The notes below the pieces were generated by a model. The model was not told the DNA's origin and ran no database searches. It saw only the letters and a list, made by a program, of their open reading frames with translations. Shown piece after piece: positions 39,219 through 49,561 of a DNA stretch of 64,000 nucleotides (the first letter of the stretch is position 1; every line of letters starts with the position of its first letter). Location of the stretch: assembly GCF_001889165.1 (NCBI RefSeq), contig NZ_CP016020.1:434001-498000 (forward strand). Direction: 5' to 3'. Source of the stretch: Bacillus weihaiensis (lineage in GTDB: Bacteria > Bacillota > Bacilli > Bacillales > Bacillaceae). A program made the position numbers and the translations under genes.

Positions 39219-39838
39219 TCGAAAATGTGAAATTTGACGAAAAAGGCTTAGTACCTGCGATTGTTCAAGATGCAGTAAGCAAGGAAGTGTTAACACTAGC
39301 CTACATGAATGAAGAATCTTTGAAAAAGTCGCTTGAAACGAAGGAAACATGGTTTTATAGCCGTTCAAGACAAGAGCTTTGGCATAAAGGTGGAACATCT
39401 GGTAACATCCAAAAGATCGTGGAAATGAGATATGACTGTGATCAGGATGCGATTCTCGTCCTAGTTCAGCCAGCAGGACCGGCTTGTCACACTGGAGCTT
39501 ACACATGTTTTAATGAAACAATAGATAAGCAAGAGGTCGTTCCCGCACAAAATCGCTTTGAAATTTTAAACACATTAGAGGCGTTGATTGCTGAACGTGA
39601 AAGTGAAAAACCAGAAGGATCTTATACAACCTATCTTTTCAATGAAGGGGTAGACAAAATTCTGAAAAAAGTAGGCGAGGAAGCATCTGAGGTAATAATC
39701 GCGTCTAAAAATCGTGATGCCGAGGAATTAAAATGGGAAGTAGCTGACTTACTTTTCCACTTAATGGTTCTTTTACGCGAGCAAAAGCTCCCATTAGATG
39801 AAGTGTTAAAGGTGTTAAAAGAAAGACATACAAAATAA
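39215..39838 (+). CDS. hisIE: Bifunctional phosphoribosyl-AMP cyclohydrolase / phosphoribosyl-ATP pyrophosphatase
   Basis: A fused enzyme for steps two and three of histidine synthesis. The N-terminal HisI half (residues 1-105) has [16 protein letters not shown] and the zinc ligands [22 protein letters not shown]. The C-terminal HisE half has [37 protein letters not shown] and the MazG-like LLFHLMVLL. It is last in the his operon and overlaps hisF by four bases. The HisE end is followed directly by the terminator and the largest repeat array. Confidence 0.96.
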   Translation: MIENVKFDEKGLVPAIVQDAVSKEVLTLAYMNEESLKKSLETKETWFYSRSRQELWHKGGTSGNIQKIVEMRYDCDQDAILVLVQPAGPACHTGAYTCFNETIDKQEVVPAQNRFEILNTLEALIAERESEKPEGSYTTYLFNEGVDKILKKVGEEASEVIIASKNRDAEELKWEVADLLFHLMVLLREQKLPLDEVLKVLKERHTK

Positions 39839-39839
39839 G

Positions 39840-39878
39840 AGCTGAATCTAGGCGAAAGTCTAGCTTCAGCTTTTTTTT
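39840..39878 (+). terminator. Terminator of the his operon
   Basis: A 12-base stem with one mismatch (39840-39851 with 39860-39871) leads into eight T. Confidence 0.9.
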
Positions 39879-39932
39879 GAGCTGGGTGGAGGGTAGAGGA
39901 ATTAAGTGTGAGGTAAGGAGAGAGGGGAGCCG

Positions 39933-40267
39933 GAATCGCGGAAAGGAGTGCCGGAATCGCGGAAAGGAGTGCAGGAATCGCGGAAAGGAGTGCCGGAATC
40001 GCGGAAAGAGGAGCCTGAATCGCGGAAAGAGGAGCCGGAATCGCGGAAAGGAGTGCCAGAATCGCGGAAAGAGGAGCCGGAATCGCGGAAAGGAGTGCCG
40101 GAATCGCGGAAAGGAGTGCCGGGATCGCGGAAAGAGGAGCCGGAATCGCGGAAAGGAGTGCCGGAATCGCGGAAAGGAGTGCCGGGATCGCGGAAAGAGG
40201 AGCCGGAATCGCGGAAAGGAGTGCCAGGATCGCGGAAAGGTTCCCCAAGAATCACGAATAGCTCCCA
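39933..40267. repeat. Array of fifteen 21-bp tandem repeats plus decayed end unit
   Basis: Fifteen head-to-tail units of exactly 21 bases start at 39933 and repeat without a length change to 40247. Two unit types alternate: GAATCGCGGAAAGGAGTGCC plus one base, and GAATCGCGGAAAGAGGAGCC plus one base. Some begin GGATCG. A sixteenth unit is degenerate and ends GAATAGCTCCCA, sharing ATAGCTCCCA with the end of the 6.2-kb element. Purine-rich bases lie between the his terminator and the first unit. There are no spacers, so this is not a CRISPR. All frames stay open through it because the unit has no stop and is a multiple of three. The remaining 180 bases to the next gene show only a short hairpin (40394-40410). 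Confidence 0.95.
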
Positions 40268-40449
40268 ATTTTTTCATTAGCGTAACGTCTAGATGAGAAA
40301 TTGAGTATAAAAATAGTAGAAAGTAGGCTAGAAAAAGGGAATGTTACCTATTATCCTTCATTTTAAATAAAATAGAAGGTGTAAGCTCAACTAATGGAGA
40401 AAATCTCCATAGGTCAAGCCTCTTCCATAGCTTCTATAGCTTTTACATA

Positions 40450-41475
40450 TTAATCTTCTTTTGATCCTTTCTTACCCTTTGAAAGCTGCTCCCGATCAAT
40501 TGCCTGTGGGGGACGTTCAAACCAACCGTTTTTTATCAAGAGATTTGCACTGTCTTCAGCATAGAGTCCAACTTCCTTTAACATGATAAAGTACTTTGCT
40601 GCGATATCTCTTCGTAATGAAAGTGCAAGGGATCCTCCTATATTTCCAATTCCTATGGCATTTAGTGAGCTTACGTGAAAGAGCATAAGTCTATCTGAGA
40701 ATGGTGCGACTGTAGAATTTGTGATTTCTGTATCCCATGTCATCGGGGCAGATAATGTACTTTCCTCTAAAAGAGTTCGGAGTTTAGTAATAATGGTTCT
40801 TGCTATATCAATGCCCCTTATAAAATGATTGCGTAATTCTTCAGATTGTGCGGTTTGAGCAAATCCTAATAGGAGGGCTTTTCCTCCCGTATTATTTGTA
40901 TAGTTAAGGAAAATGTGAGCAATCTCAGCTCCCGTTAATGTTCTTCGTTCACCAAGCCATCCTCGTAAAAAGCTTTGTTTCTCAACAAATGTAACCTCTG
41001 AAGGAGAATCAATATAGGGTGGGCGAATAAAGACACCTTTTGATAACATTACTTCTTTTGCTTGATCTTCAATATCTGCAGCCTCTTTTAAGTAGAGAAA
41101 GAATAAGTCTCGAACATCTTTTCTCGCTGACATGGAAAGAGCCATGCCATGGGCGGCAATCCCTGCTTTACCCAGATTTCGTATGAAAATGAGCATATAT
41201 GTATCTGAAAAGAGTCTAGGAGCAGCAAGGTTTACGTCTTCCATGGAAAATCCTTGCGGTACTGGGAATTTTTCCAGTTTGAAAAGCTCTGTTAATGTTT
41301 TGACGTGTTCTTTCGATTTGGTTAAGGTTTTGGAAACTATGTCTTTTATTTCTGAATCCTCTACTGTTTGTTGAAAATAAGAAAGAACAGGTATGACAGA
41401 ACTTTCGGTCATATACGTGGTCCATAGAGAACCTATTTCTGCAGAAGTTAATTTTAAATGTAAATGCTTGTTCAT
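40450..41475 (-). CDS. DUF3231 family protein, copy A
   Basis: A 341-residue protein made of two similar DUF3231 halves (about 5-165 and 175-335), each starting with LTxAEI(G/A)xLW or similar and ending in an (I/V)KNGWFERPP or SKGVFIRPP motif. The family is all-helical, ferritin-like in predicted style, and common in spore formers where some members are spore-associated; no biochemical function is known to me. GGAGGGTG precedes the ATG. A second copy of the family (43277-44293) lies beyond yvcD in the same orientation. Confidence 0.82.
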   Translation of the reverse strand: MNKHLHLKLTSAEIGSLWTTYMTESSVIPVLSYFQQTVEDSEIKDIVSKTLTKSKEHVKTLTELFKLEKFPVPQGFSMEDVNLAAPRLFSDTYMLIFIRNLGKAGIAAHGMALSMSARKDVRDLFFLYLKEAADIEDQAKEVMLSKGVFIRPPYIDSPSEVTFVEKQSFLRGWLGERRTLTGAEIAHIFLNYTNNTGGKALLLGFAQTAQSEELRNHFIRGIDIARTIITKLRTLLEESTLSAPMTWDTEITNSTVAPFSDRLMLFHVSSLNAIGIGNIGGSLALSLRRDIAAKYFIMLKEVGLYAEDSANLLIKNGWFERPPQAIDREQLSKGKKGSKED

Positions 41476-41646
41476 TGTTTACACCCTCCAATCGTATAGA
41501 GTTAGTGTTAACAAAAATAAAAGTAAATATTTGTAAGTATGTTAAATATATATTTTACATCTATCTTTTCCCTTTATGTACTATTGTTGTAGGCTAATCT
41601 TGTGGTATACTTACCTACGGTGAAATGAATGAAATGGAGGATTTCA

Positions 41647-43104
41647 GTGGGAAAACAATTGAGCAAACAACAAAAAAAAGCACAGGTTGTCCCGTTTCTC
41701 CAAGATGGACAATATTATTATAATAAAGGCCTAAAGGCATATAGAGAACAAAACTATCAGAAAGCAAGTAAATATTTAGAAAAAGCATTAGAGCTTGATC
41801 CGAATGATGCCACGAAGCTTTCATTGCTTGCGACGGTTTACACAGATATGGGTCAGTATACGCAGTCAAATGATTTACTTTTATATATACTTGATTTTGT
41901 TGATGAAGATATAACAGAGTGTCACTACTTTATGGCAAATAATTATGCACATCTTGGGTTATTTCAAGAAGCGTATAAGTGTGCAACAGAATATGCAAAT
42001 AAAGCACCCTATGGTGAATTTATAGAAGAGAATGAAGATTTAATTGACCTTTTAACAATGGAAGAGGACGAAGACGACCCATTCTTAAAAGATCCTGATG
42101 ATCTCATTTTGAAGCAGGATGCAGCTAAATCTCTTTTAGAAAGCAATCAATTTCAAGAAGCGATTAGCTTATTAGAAGAGATTGTTGAAGAATATCCAGA
42201 ATTCTGGTCTGCACATAACAATCTTTCCTTGGCATACTTTTATGTAGGGGAAGTGGAGAAGGCAAAGAAATTCCTTCAAACAGTCCTTGAGCGAAACCCT
42301 GGAAACTTGCATGCATATTGTAATTTATTGGTCTTTTATTACTATGAACGTCATGATGACAAGGTTGAAGAGCTAGCAAAAGCACTTTCTAATATACATC
42401 CATTATTGTTTGAACATCGTTATAAGCTTGGTGCAACTTTTGCTCTTGTTGGTTATTATGAGCAGGCATACAAGTGGCTTCGAACTCTTTATAGGCAAGG
42501 CTTTGAAGGGGACGATGTTTTTTATTACTGGCTTTCCTATGCAGCTTATTTTACGGGGAATAAGAACTTCTCCGAACAAATGTGGGAACGAGTCCTAAAA
42601 GAAAACAAACAAAAAGAGGGATCTGAGCCTTGGAATGTGAACCAAGAGGAAAAGCAGCAAGCTCAAAATATGTCAATTGAAGAGCGTTTATATGCTATTT
42701 TTCTGTCTATAAAAACAGATAGTCTAGAAGAGGTTGAAAGATATAAAGCAGCTTCTGTTCCTCAATCAAAGCTTGAGCAAGATTTTATCTCCTTTGCATT
42801 AGGGCAAGAGAGTTCTCCCGCTGAGGGGATACAATCATTCTTTCAAATCATTAATAGGCTATTTGATCGTACGAAACAGGATGAGCTTTTTCTTTATTCA
42901 TTCCAAATTTTATCCAGAGCCTATCAAGGTAAGTGCTCACTTAAAAACGATGTCGCATGGGCAGCCTCTCTTGAATATGTCTGGCGTAAACAAGACTCGA
43001 AAGAACAAGTGAGTCAAACAACAATTGCAAACGAGTATGGAACAACAAGCTCAACGGTGAGGAAATACGTGAATCAAATTAAAGAGTTAAGTGTACTAGA
43101 ATAA
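41647..43104 (+). CDS. yvcD: YvcD, TPR-repeat protein with C-terminal helix-turn-helix
   Basis: A 485-residue protein with tetratricopeptide repeats at about residues 22-95 (YYNKGLKAYREQNYQKASKYLEKALELDPND) and 160-270 (AISLLEEIVEEYPEFWSAHNNLSLAYFYVGEVEKAKKFLQTVLERNPGN). The end (TTIANEYGTTSSTVRKYVNQIKEL) looks like a DNA-binding helix-turn-helix. The GTG at 41647 lies six bases after GGAGG. It corresponds to B. subtilis yvcD, next to trxB there; here a DUF3231 gene has come between. The function is unknown; protein-protein scaffold or regulator is possible. Confidence 0.83.
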   Translation: MGKQLSKQQKKAQVVPFLQDGQYYYNKGLKAYREQNYQKASKYLEKALELDPNDATKLSLLATVYTDMGQYTQSNDLLLYILDFVDEDITECHYFMANNYAHLGLFQEAYKCATEYANKAPYGEFIEENEDLIDLLTMEEDEDDPFLKDPDDLILKQDAAKSLLESNQFQEAISLLEEIVEEYPEFWSAHNNLSLAYFYVGEVEKAKKFLQTVLERNPGNLHAYCNLLVFYYYERHDDKVEELAKALSNIHPLLFEHRYKLGATFALVGYYEQAYKWLRTLYRQGFEGDDVFYYWLSYAAYFTGNKNFSEQMWERVLKENKQKEGSEPWNVNQEEKQQAQNMSIEERLYAIFLSIKTDSLEEVERYKAASVPQSKLEQDFISFALGQESSPAEGIQSFFQIINRLFDRTKQDELFLYSFQILSRAYQGKCSLKNDVAWAASLEYVWRKQDSKEQVSQTTIANEYGTTSSTVRKYVNQIKELSVLE

Positions 43105-43130
43105 CATAAAAAAATATTCAAATAAAAAGG

Positions 43131-43166
43131 CGCTGTAGAAAGTGGAAATTTTCAACAGCGTTTTTT
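43131..43166. terminator. Bidirectional terminator between yvcD and DUF3231 copy B
   Basis: CGCTGT-A-GAAA (43131-43141) pairs with TTTC-A-ACAGCG (43150-43160), with six T on the right and an A-rich run on the left. It can stop yvcD on the plus strand and the DUF3231 gene on the minus strand. Confidence 0.8.
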
Positions 43167-43276
43167 CATTTGAATTTTCATTAGTAAAGTTAGTGTGATC
43201 TTTAAATGATGGAGATGGGACTAGCCAGAAAGCAAATTCCTGTAACGTAGTGTAGTAAGTGATATCTCCTTACTTT

Positions 43277-44293
43277 TTACTCAGCAAGCTTATCTCGATC
43301 AGCGGCTAATGGTGGTTGTTCAAACCAGCCTTTTTTAATTAACATTTTGGCTCCATCGTCTAAAAAATGTCCAATCTCTCCAACTAAGCGTGTAATATCT
43401 TGTGTTATATCATATCGATATGTTCCTGCAATTGCGAAGCTATAGTTAAGTAGACTTCCTGATGTCGCAAGTGAAACATGGAATAACATGAGCTTTTCAG
43501 AAAATGGTGGTTCTTTAGAGGCTAATACTTCAGCATCCCATAACTGAGGTGATGGAAGGTGATCAGCTGTTAGAACATCCTGAAGAACGTTAACATTCTT
43601 TTGAGAGATGTCTCTTCCACGAAGCATATATTGTTTTATCTCTTGATCTTCAACTACTTGGCTAAAGCCAACCATAATGGATTTACCTAATTGATTTGAA
43701 TCCAAGCCAATGTAAATTCCACTGATTTCAGTTGCTGAAATCGGTCGTTGTTTGCCTATTAATTTGTGTAGGAAATCCTTATCATTTACATATTCCGCTT
43801 GTTTAGGAATTGGAATAAAAGGAGCACGAATGATTAACCCTTTAGCAAGGAGTGCATTCATTGAATCCTGATACAACTCGCTAATGTCATCAATACATTC
43901 ATCAAAGTAACGGCGAACATCCTCTCTAAAAGAAACGGTAAGAGCATTAGAGAACAAGAGTAAATTAATTCGACTCATTTCTTTTATATAAAATAAATAA
44001 AATTTATCAGAGAATATTCTTGAAGCACCAGAAATGACATCATTTTCTGAAAAACCAGAAGGTATCGGAAAATTTTCCTTGTTAAATAACTCTTTTAGCT
44101 TTGCAATATGCTTGGTAGTAATTGTTTGTGCTTTTTCGATAAGCTGTTTCACTCTTTCATCTTCAACATTTTCAAGGTAATGTGAATACATACAATGAAT
44201 CAATGTTTCACCAAGATAATTTTTCCAAAGCTCTCCCAGCTCAGTTGCCGTTAATGTGATGTTTCTTCCTTGTTCATTTGACAACACACTCAT
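43277..44293 (-). CDS. DUF3231 family protein, copy B
   Basis: A 338-residue paralogue of the protein at 40450-41475, with the same two-half layout (LTATELGELWKNYL, then ISATEISGIYIG) and matching ends (LAKGLIIRAPF, IKKGWFEQPPLAADRDKL). The two copies are clearly related but diverged, so the duplication is old. The exact start is unsure: GGAAGG touches the ATG at 44293, and the GTG or TTG two and three codons later would be better spaced. Function unknown. Confidence 0.8.
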   Translation of the reverse strand: MSVLSNEQGRNITLTATELGELWKNYLGETLIHCMYSHYLENVEDERVKQLIEKAQTITTKHIAKLKELFNKENFPIPSGFSENDVISGASRIFSDKFYLFYIKEMSRINLLLFSNALTVSFREDVRRYFDECIDDISELYQDSMNALLAKGLIIRAPFIPIPKQAEYVNDKDFLHKLIGKQRPISATEISGIYIGLDSNQLGKSIMVGFSQVVEDQEIKQYMLRGRDISQKNVNVLQDVLTADHLPSPQLWDAEVLASKEPPFSEKLMLFHVSLATSGSLLNYSFAIAGTYRYDITQDITRLVGEIGHFLDDGAKMLIKKGWFEQPPLAADRDKLAE

Positions 44294-44462
44294 CCTTCCA
44301 CTTGTTACTTCGGGATAGTTTTGGCTGAAATGAGATACTTATACATAAGAACTTCACTCATGAGCAAAAAAATAGCGTAATTCGACTTTATTTTATAGGA
44401 TAATGGTAAGGTGAAATAAGGAAGGCATTCTATTGTATGTGTCTTCTTTTATTGGCAGATAA

Positions 44463-45446
<984 letters not shown>

Positions 45447-45566
45447 TGTCGAAACTTGTTTTACCAAATCGTAACTCTGTTTTAACTCTCCTGTAACATG
45501 TGTGAAACAATTATGGGGTACTATATAAATAAGTAATTGACCCCCTTTTATAAATAGACTTATTTA

Positions 45567-45601
45567 GAGCATGGGCGCCCTTTCCCATGCTCCCTTTTTT
45601 T
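45567..45601 (+). terminator. Terminator after trxB
   Basis: A perfect nine-bp stem (GAGCATGGG at 45567-45575 with 45584-45592) leads into a T-tract to 45601. Confidence 0.9.
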
Positions 45602-45822
45602 GCCTTCAAACTGTTTACAAAATTTCAAAAAAAGAATGAAACAGATTTACGATTCATACGTATTAAATGAAAAGGTAGTAACTATTATCCACCTGCACAA
45701 TGATACAGAGAACGACTAGAAGGAAGAAAGTTACAATTTTAGATAGATCACTTCGTTGTCCTTCATCCCTTTAAATAGTATAATAAAAGAAACTTCTGAG
45801 CGATGTGCATCATAGAATGATA

Positions 45823-45828
45823 TATAAT
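45823..45828 (+). promoter_or_regulatory. Candidate -10 of the yvcI-rapZ-glmR-whiA operon
   Basis: TATAAT with an upstream TGATA; the -35 is poor. It lies about 180 bases before yvcI in the 557-base gap after trxB, so the transcript would have a long leader that contains the small frame at 45865. Confidence 0.45.
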
Positions 45829-45864
45829 GGTAGGTCTTAATTGGTTGTCCTTCGAAGAGGGAGT

Positions 45865-45984
45865 ATGACACCTACATCAAAGGTAAGACTTTACAATGGC
45901 AGGAGCCCAAGCCTAGGAAATAGTTCTGCTACTTTCTTAGATTATGCTGTTAACCAGGTCAACGTTATGGAGAAAGATACGTGA
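45865..45984 (+). CDS. Possible leader ORF upstream of yvcI (39 residues)
   Basis: The frame reads MTPTSKVRLYNGRSPSLGNS and continues to a TGA at 45982-45984. AGAGGGAG lies directly before its ATG, closer than ideal. Its stop overlaps the region of the yvcI ribosome site (AGAGGTGA at 45990), an arrangement typical of translational coupling. The leader can also form alternative stems (GTAGGT 45830-45835 with ACCTAC 45870-45875, or GTCTTA 45834-45839 with TAAGAC 45884-45889) that exclude each other. No family recognised; it may be non-coding. Confidence 0.3.
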   Translation: MTPTSKVRLYNGRSPSLGNSSATFLDYAVNQVNVMEKDT

Positions 45985-46003
45985 AATAAGAGGTGAAGAT
46001 TGC

Positions 46004-46462
46004 TTGCAAAGAATAACAAATTGCGTCTTAGTGGAAGAAAATAAGGTTCTTCTTCTTCAGAAACCTAGAAGAGGCTGGTGGGTCGCACCAGGTGGGAAAA
46101 TGGAGTTAGGTGAATCAATTAAGGATACAGTTACTCGCGAGTATCGTGAGGAGACAGGAATATATATTAAAAATCCTCAGCTTAAAGGCGTGTTCACCTT
46201 TATTATCAAAGAAGGAAAAGATGTTGTTTCTGAGTGGATGATGTTTACTTTTTTAGCTACAGATTATCAAGGCACAAATGTGTTAGAATCTGAAGAAGGC
46301 TTGATTAAGTGGCATGAAAAAGAAGAAATTGAAAAGCTACCGATGGCTCCAGGAGATCACCATATTTTAGATTACGTTATTAAAGGCAACGGATTGTTAT
46401 ACGGGACCTTTACATATACACCTGATTTTGAGCTTTTATCCTATCGGTTAGATCCACAATAA
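46004..46462 (+). CDS. yvcI: Nudix hydrolase YvcI
   Basis: A 152-residue Nudix enzyme that would cut a nucleoside diphosphate linked to another group. The Nudix box is APGGKMELGESIKDTVTREYREETGI, with all catalytic glutamates present. The TTG at 46004 follows AGAGGTGA and gives MQRITNCVLVEENKVLLL, a normal start for the fold; longer versions from 45944 have no ribosome site. It leads the yvcI-rapZ-glmR-whiA cluster found in many Firmicutes. The substrate is unknown. Confidence 0.87.
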   Translation: MQRITNCVLVEENKVLLLQKPRRGWWVAPGGKMELGESIKDTVTREYREETGIYIKNPQLKGVFTFIIKEGKDVVSEWMMFTFLATDYQGTNVLESEEGLIKWHEKEEIEKLPMAPGDHHILDYVIKGNGLLYGTFTYTPDFELLSYRLDPQ

Positions 46463-46585
46463 TCAAGAATATCGTCACATTATGTGACAAGTGATAAATA
46501 GATTGAAACGTACTATGATATGTTAGAAGAAGGAAATAATGATAATCTTTCTTTCATTTAGCGTTAGTAAGAGGGGGGACAAATC

Positions 46586-47485
46586 ATGACGGAAGAATTA
46601 CTAGAACAACAGCAGCAAGAAGTGCAGATGGTGATTATTACCGGTATGTCTGGAGCAGGAAAGACGGTTGCTATCCAAAGCTTTGAAGACCTTGGATACT
46701 TTTGTGTAGATAATTTACCTCCAACCCTTCTGCCGAAATTTTTAGAGTTAATGAAGGAATCTGGCTCTAAAATGAACCAAGTAGCATTAGTTATGGACCT
46801 AAGAGGTCGTGAGTTTTTTGATAGTCTATTTGAAGCTTTAGATGACTTATCTGAAAATGCTTGGTTAACACCACATATCTTATTTTTAGATGCAAAGGAT
46901 TCTACACTAGTAACAAGATATAAGGAAACACGTCGTTCACACCCGTTAGCTTCCAAGGGGCTTCCATTAGAGGGAATAGGCCTTGAAAGAGAGCTATTAG
47001 AGGAGCTAAAGGGGAGAGCGCAGTTAATATACGATACATCTGACTTGAAGCCTAGAGAATTGAGAGAAAAAATCCTAAAGCAATTCTCATCAAGTGTTGA
47101 GCACACATTTACGGTAAATGTTACTTCTTTTGGATTCAAATATGGAGTACCGATTGATGCAGATCTTGTGTTTGATGTTCGTTTTTTACCAAATCCGCAT
47201 TACATCGATCATATGAGACCGAAAACAGGTCTAGAAGAAGAAGTATCCTCCTATGTTTTAAAATGGAGCGAGACACAGAAGTTTTTAGAGAAGCTGATTG
47301 ATTTACTCACATTTATGATTCCTTACTACAAACGTGAGGGGAAAAGTCAGTTAGTTATTGCGATTGGCTGCACAGGAGGACAACACCGTTCTGTTACATT
47401 GGCAGAATACATTGCGAACTACTACAAAAATGACTATCATACTCAAGTGTCTCACAGAGATATTGAGAAAAGAAAGAATCATTAA
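46586..47485 (+). CDS. rapZ: RapZ/YvcJ-family nucleotide-binding protein
   Basis: A 299-residue P-loop protein. Walker A is [29 protein letters not shown] (about residue 15), and the C-terminal domain carries [21 protein letters not shown], the family's conserved signature. In Escherichia coli RapZ guides RNase E to small RNAs that control glmS; B. subtilis YvcJ binds nucleotides and affects competence. Which applies here is unclear. It begins after GAGGGGGG and sits directly before glmR in the usual cluster. Confidence 0.92.
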   Translation: MTEELLEQQQQEVQMVIITGMSGAGKTVAIQSFEDLGYFCVDNLPPTLLPKFLELMKESGSKMNQVALVMDLRGREFFDSLFEALDDLSENAWLTPHILFLDAKDSTLVTRYKETRRSHPLASKGLPLEGIGLERELLEELKGRAQLIYDTSDLKPRELREKILKQFSSSVEHTFTVNVTSFGFKYGVPIDADLVFDVRFLPNPHYIDHMRPKTGLEEEVSSYVLKWSETQKFLEKLIDLLTFMIPYYKREGKSQLVIAIGCTGGQHRSVTLAEYIANYYKNDYHTQVSHRDIEKRKNH

Positions 47486-47488
47486 AAA

Positions 47489-48454
47489 GTGAGTGCACCT
47501 TATATGCCAAAAGTCGTCATTATTGGTGGAGGCACAGGGTTATCTGTTCTATTAAGAGGATTAAAGAAACTCCCTCTAGATATAACCGCAATTGTGACTG
47601 TTGCTGATGATGGCGGAAGCTCTGGAAGGCTACGTACAGAATTAAATATCCCTCCTCCTGGTGATATTCGCAATGTTCTAGCAGCTTTATCCGATGTTGA
47701 GCCACTTGTAGAAGAGCTTTTTCAACACAGATTTAATAAAGGAAACAATTTAGTTGGACATTCGTTAGGGAACCTCATTTTAGCCGCTATGACAAATATC
47801 ACTGGTGATTTTGTCCATGCGATAAGAGAAATGAGTACAGTATTGAATGTACGGGGGAAAGTTCTCCCTGCTGCAAACAGTAGTGTAATCCTAAACGCTG
47901 AGATGGAAGATGGAACGATTGTTTCTGGTGAATCAAAAATTCCTTTTTCAGGTAAGAAAATTAAACGCGTGTTTCTAACACCGAAGGATATCGTTCCTTT
48001 ACCAGAGACACTTGAAGTCATATCAGAAGCAGATTTAATTGTCATTGGACCAGGAAGTTTATACACAAGTATTTTACCGAACCTTCTTGTACCGAATATT
48101 GGGGAAGCGGTACGGGCTGCGAAAGCGAAAAAAGTGTATATCTGTAACGTGATGACTCAGGCTGGTGAGACTTTAGACTTTACAGCTAGTGACCATGTGA
48201 AAGCTCTATATCATCACATGCAGGAACCATTTATTGATACAATCCTTGTAAACGATGAAGAAATACCAGCCCATATAAAGGAGCTATACGAGGAAGAGCT
48301 TGCAAAGCCTGTCCATTTCGATATAGAGGGTTTAACAAGTTTAGGTCTTGAAGTTATAACGGACAAAATCGTCTGCTATGAAAATAGTGTGATTAGGCAC
48401 GATACACAAAAAGTAGCAAAGCTATTATACGGATTAATACAGCAGCAGGATTAA
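47489..48454 (+). CDS. glmR: Gluconeogenesis factor GlmR (YvcK/MgfK)
   Basis: A 321-residue protein of the CofD-like UPF0052 family. VIIGGGTGLSVLLRGLK at the start and TVADDGGSSGRLRTELNIPPPGDIRNVLAAL are the UDP-sugar-binding motifs. In B. subtilis it is needed for growth on gluconeogenic substrates, binds UDP-GlcNAc and stimulates GlmS. The start is not certain: GTG at 47489 or ATG at 47504, neither with a strong ribosome site. It lies four bases after rapZ, so coupling is likely. Confidence 0.92.
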   Translation: MSAPYMPKVVIIGGGTGLSVLLRGLKKLPLDITAIVTVADDGGSSGRLRTELNIPPPGDIRNVLAALSDVEPLVEELFQHRFNKGNNLVGHSLGNLILAAMTNITGDFVHAIREMSTVLNVRGKVLPAANSSVILNAEMEDGTIVSGESKIPFSGKKIKRVFLTPKDIVPLPETLEVISEADLIVIGPGSLYTSILPNLLVPNIGEAVRAAKAKKVYICNVMTQAGETLDFTASDHVKALYHHMQEPFIDTILVNDEEIPAHIKELYEEELAKPVHFDIEGLTSLGLEVITDKIVCYENSVIRHDTQKVAKLLYGLIQQQD

Positions 48455-48488
48455 ACAGAAGTCTTTGTGAAGAAATGGGGGTGCAGAG

Positions 48489-49439
48489 TTGTCATTTGCA
48501 TCTGAAACAAAAAAAGAGTTAACAAACATTGAACTGAAGCCATGCTGTTTGAAAGCAGAATTGTCGGCACTCATTCGTATGAATGGTTCCTTATCTTTTT
48601 CGAACCGTATGTTAATTCTAGATATACAAACAGAAAATGCAGCAATCGCAAGAAGGATTTATACTCTTCTAAAAAAACAATATGATGTTGCCGTTGAATT
48701 ACTTGTACGGAAGAAAATGCGTCTGAAAAAGAACAACGTCTATATTGTGCGTCTTGTGGAAGACGCAAGAGCCATTTTAGAGGATTTGGATATATTGGAT
48801 GAGGGTTTTACGTTTTACCACAATATATCTGAAAACCTTGTGAAAAAGAAATGCTGTAAACGTTCATATATTAGAGGGGCCTTTCTAGCAGGTGGGTCGG
48901 TCAATAATCCAGAAACATCCTCCTATCATCTGGAAATTTTCTCCCTATATAAAGAGCACAATGATTCGCTATGTGAGCTAATGAATACGTTTGATCTCAA
49001 TAGTAAAACATTAGAACGGAAAAAAGGATTTATTACGTACTTAAAGGAAGCAGAAAAAATCACCGAACTATTAAACATCATCGGTGCACATCAAGCCCTT
49101 CTGCGTTTTGAAGATGTACGTATTGTTCGTGACATGAGAAATTCTGTGAACAGATTAGTAAACTGTGAAACAGCCAATTTAAATAAAACAATTGGTGCCG
49201 CAATTAGACAGGTTGAGAACATTCGATTTATCGATGAACGAATTGGGTTAGATGCCCTGCCAGATAAACTTCGTGAAATTGCCAGACTACGAGTGGAATA
49301 TCAGGATGTCACATTAAAAGAGCTTGGTGAAATGGTATCAAGTGGGACAATAAGTAAATCAGGTATCAATCATCGCTTACGAAAACTCGATCAGATTGCC
49401 GAACAACTTCGTTCTGGTGAAACCTTAACGTTAAAATAG
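48489..49439 (+). CDS. whiA: WhiA-family DNA-binding protein
   Basis: A 316-residue protein with an N-terminal LAGLIDADG homing-endonuclease-like fold ([40 protein letters not shown]) without nuclease residues, and a C-terminal helix-turn-helix ([27 protein letters not shown]). In B. subtilis WhiA (YvcL) affects cell division and fatty-acid metabolism. The TTG start follows GGGGGTG and gives the typical [11 protein letters not shown]. Confidence 0.95.
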   Translation: MSFASETKKELTNIELKPCCLKAELSALIRMNGSLSFSNRMLILDIQTENAAIARRIYTLLKKQYDVAVELLVRKKMRLKKNNVYIVRLVEDARAILEDLDILDEGFTFYHNISENLVKKKCCKRSYIRGAFLAGGSVNNPETSSYHLEIFSLYKEHNDSLCELMNTFDLNSKTLERKKGFITYLKEAEKITELLNIIGAHQALLRFEDVRIVRDMRNSVNRLVNCETANLNKTIGAAIRQVENIRFIDERIGLDALPDKLREIARLRVEYQDVTLKELGEMVSSGTISKSGINHRLRKLDQIAEQLRSGETLTLK

Positions 49440-49522
49440 GCCTTTCAAACATTTTCGTTTTATGACGGGGAATAAGGTTTTTTGAAATGATTGCTCGCTA
49501 CATCAATTAAGAGGTATGGTTC

Positions 49523-49561
49523 AGGTGACACTCTTAAAGCCAAAAGCTTTGGAGATCACCT
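49523..49561. other. Hairpin between whiA and crh
   Basis: AGGTGA (49523-49528) pairs with TCACCT (49556-49561) and, inside it, AAAGC (49536-49540) pairs with GCTTT (49546-49550). There is no T-tract, so it is not a simple terminator. A 33-codon frame (49516-49617, after GAGGT) overlaps it. It may affect the whiA/crh transcript ratio. Confidence 0.4.

Noticed and set aside
39933-40267. CRISPR array
   Set aside because: Units are directly adjacent with no spacers, only 21 bases long, and no cas genes are in the window.
39631-40296. Long reading frames (up to 205 codons on several frames) over the 21-bp array
   Set aside because: The unit is a multiple of three and has no stop in most frames, so all frames stay open. 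The predicted proteins are pure repeats (for example PFRDSGT), have no ribosome site, and some run into hisIE antisense.
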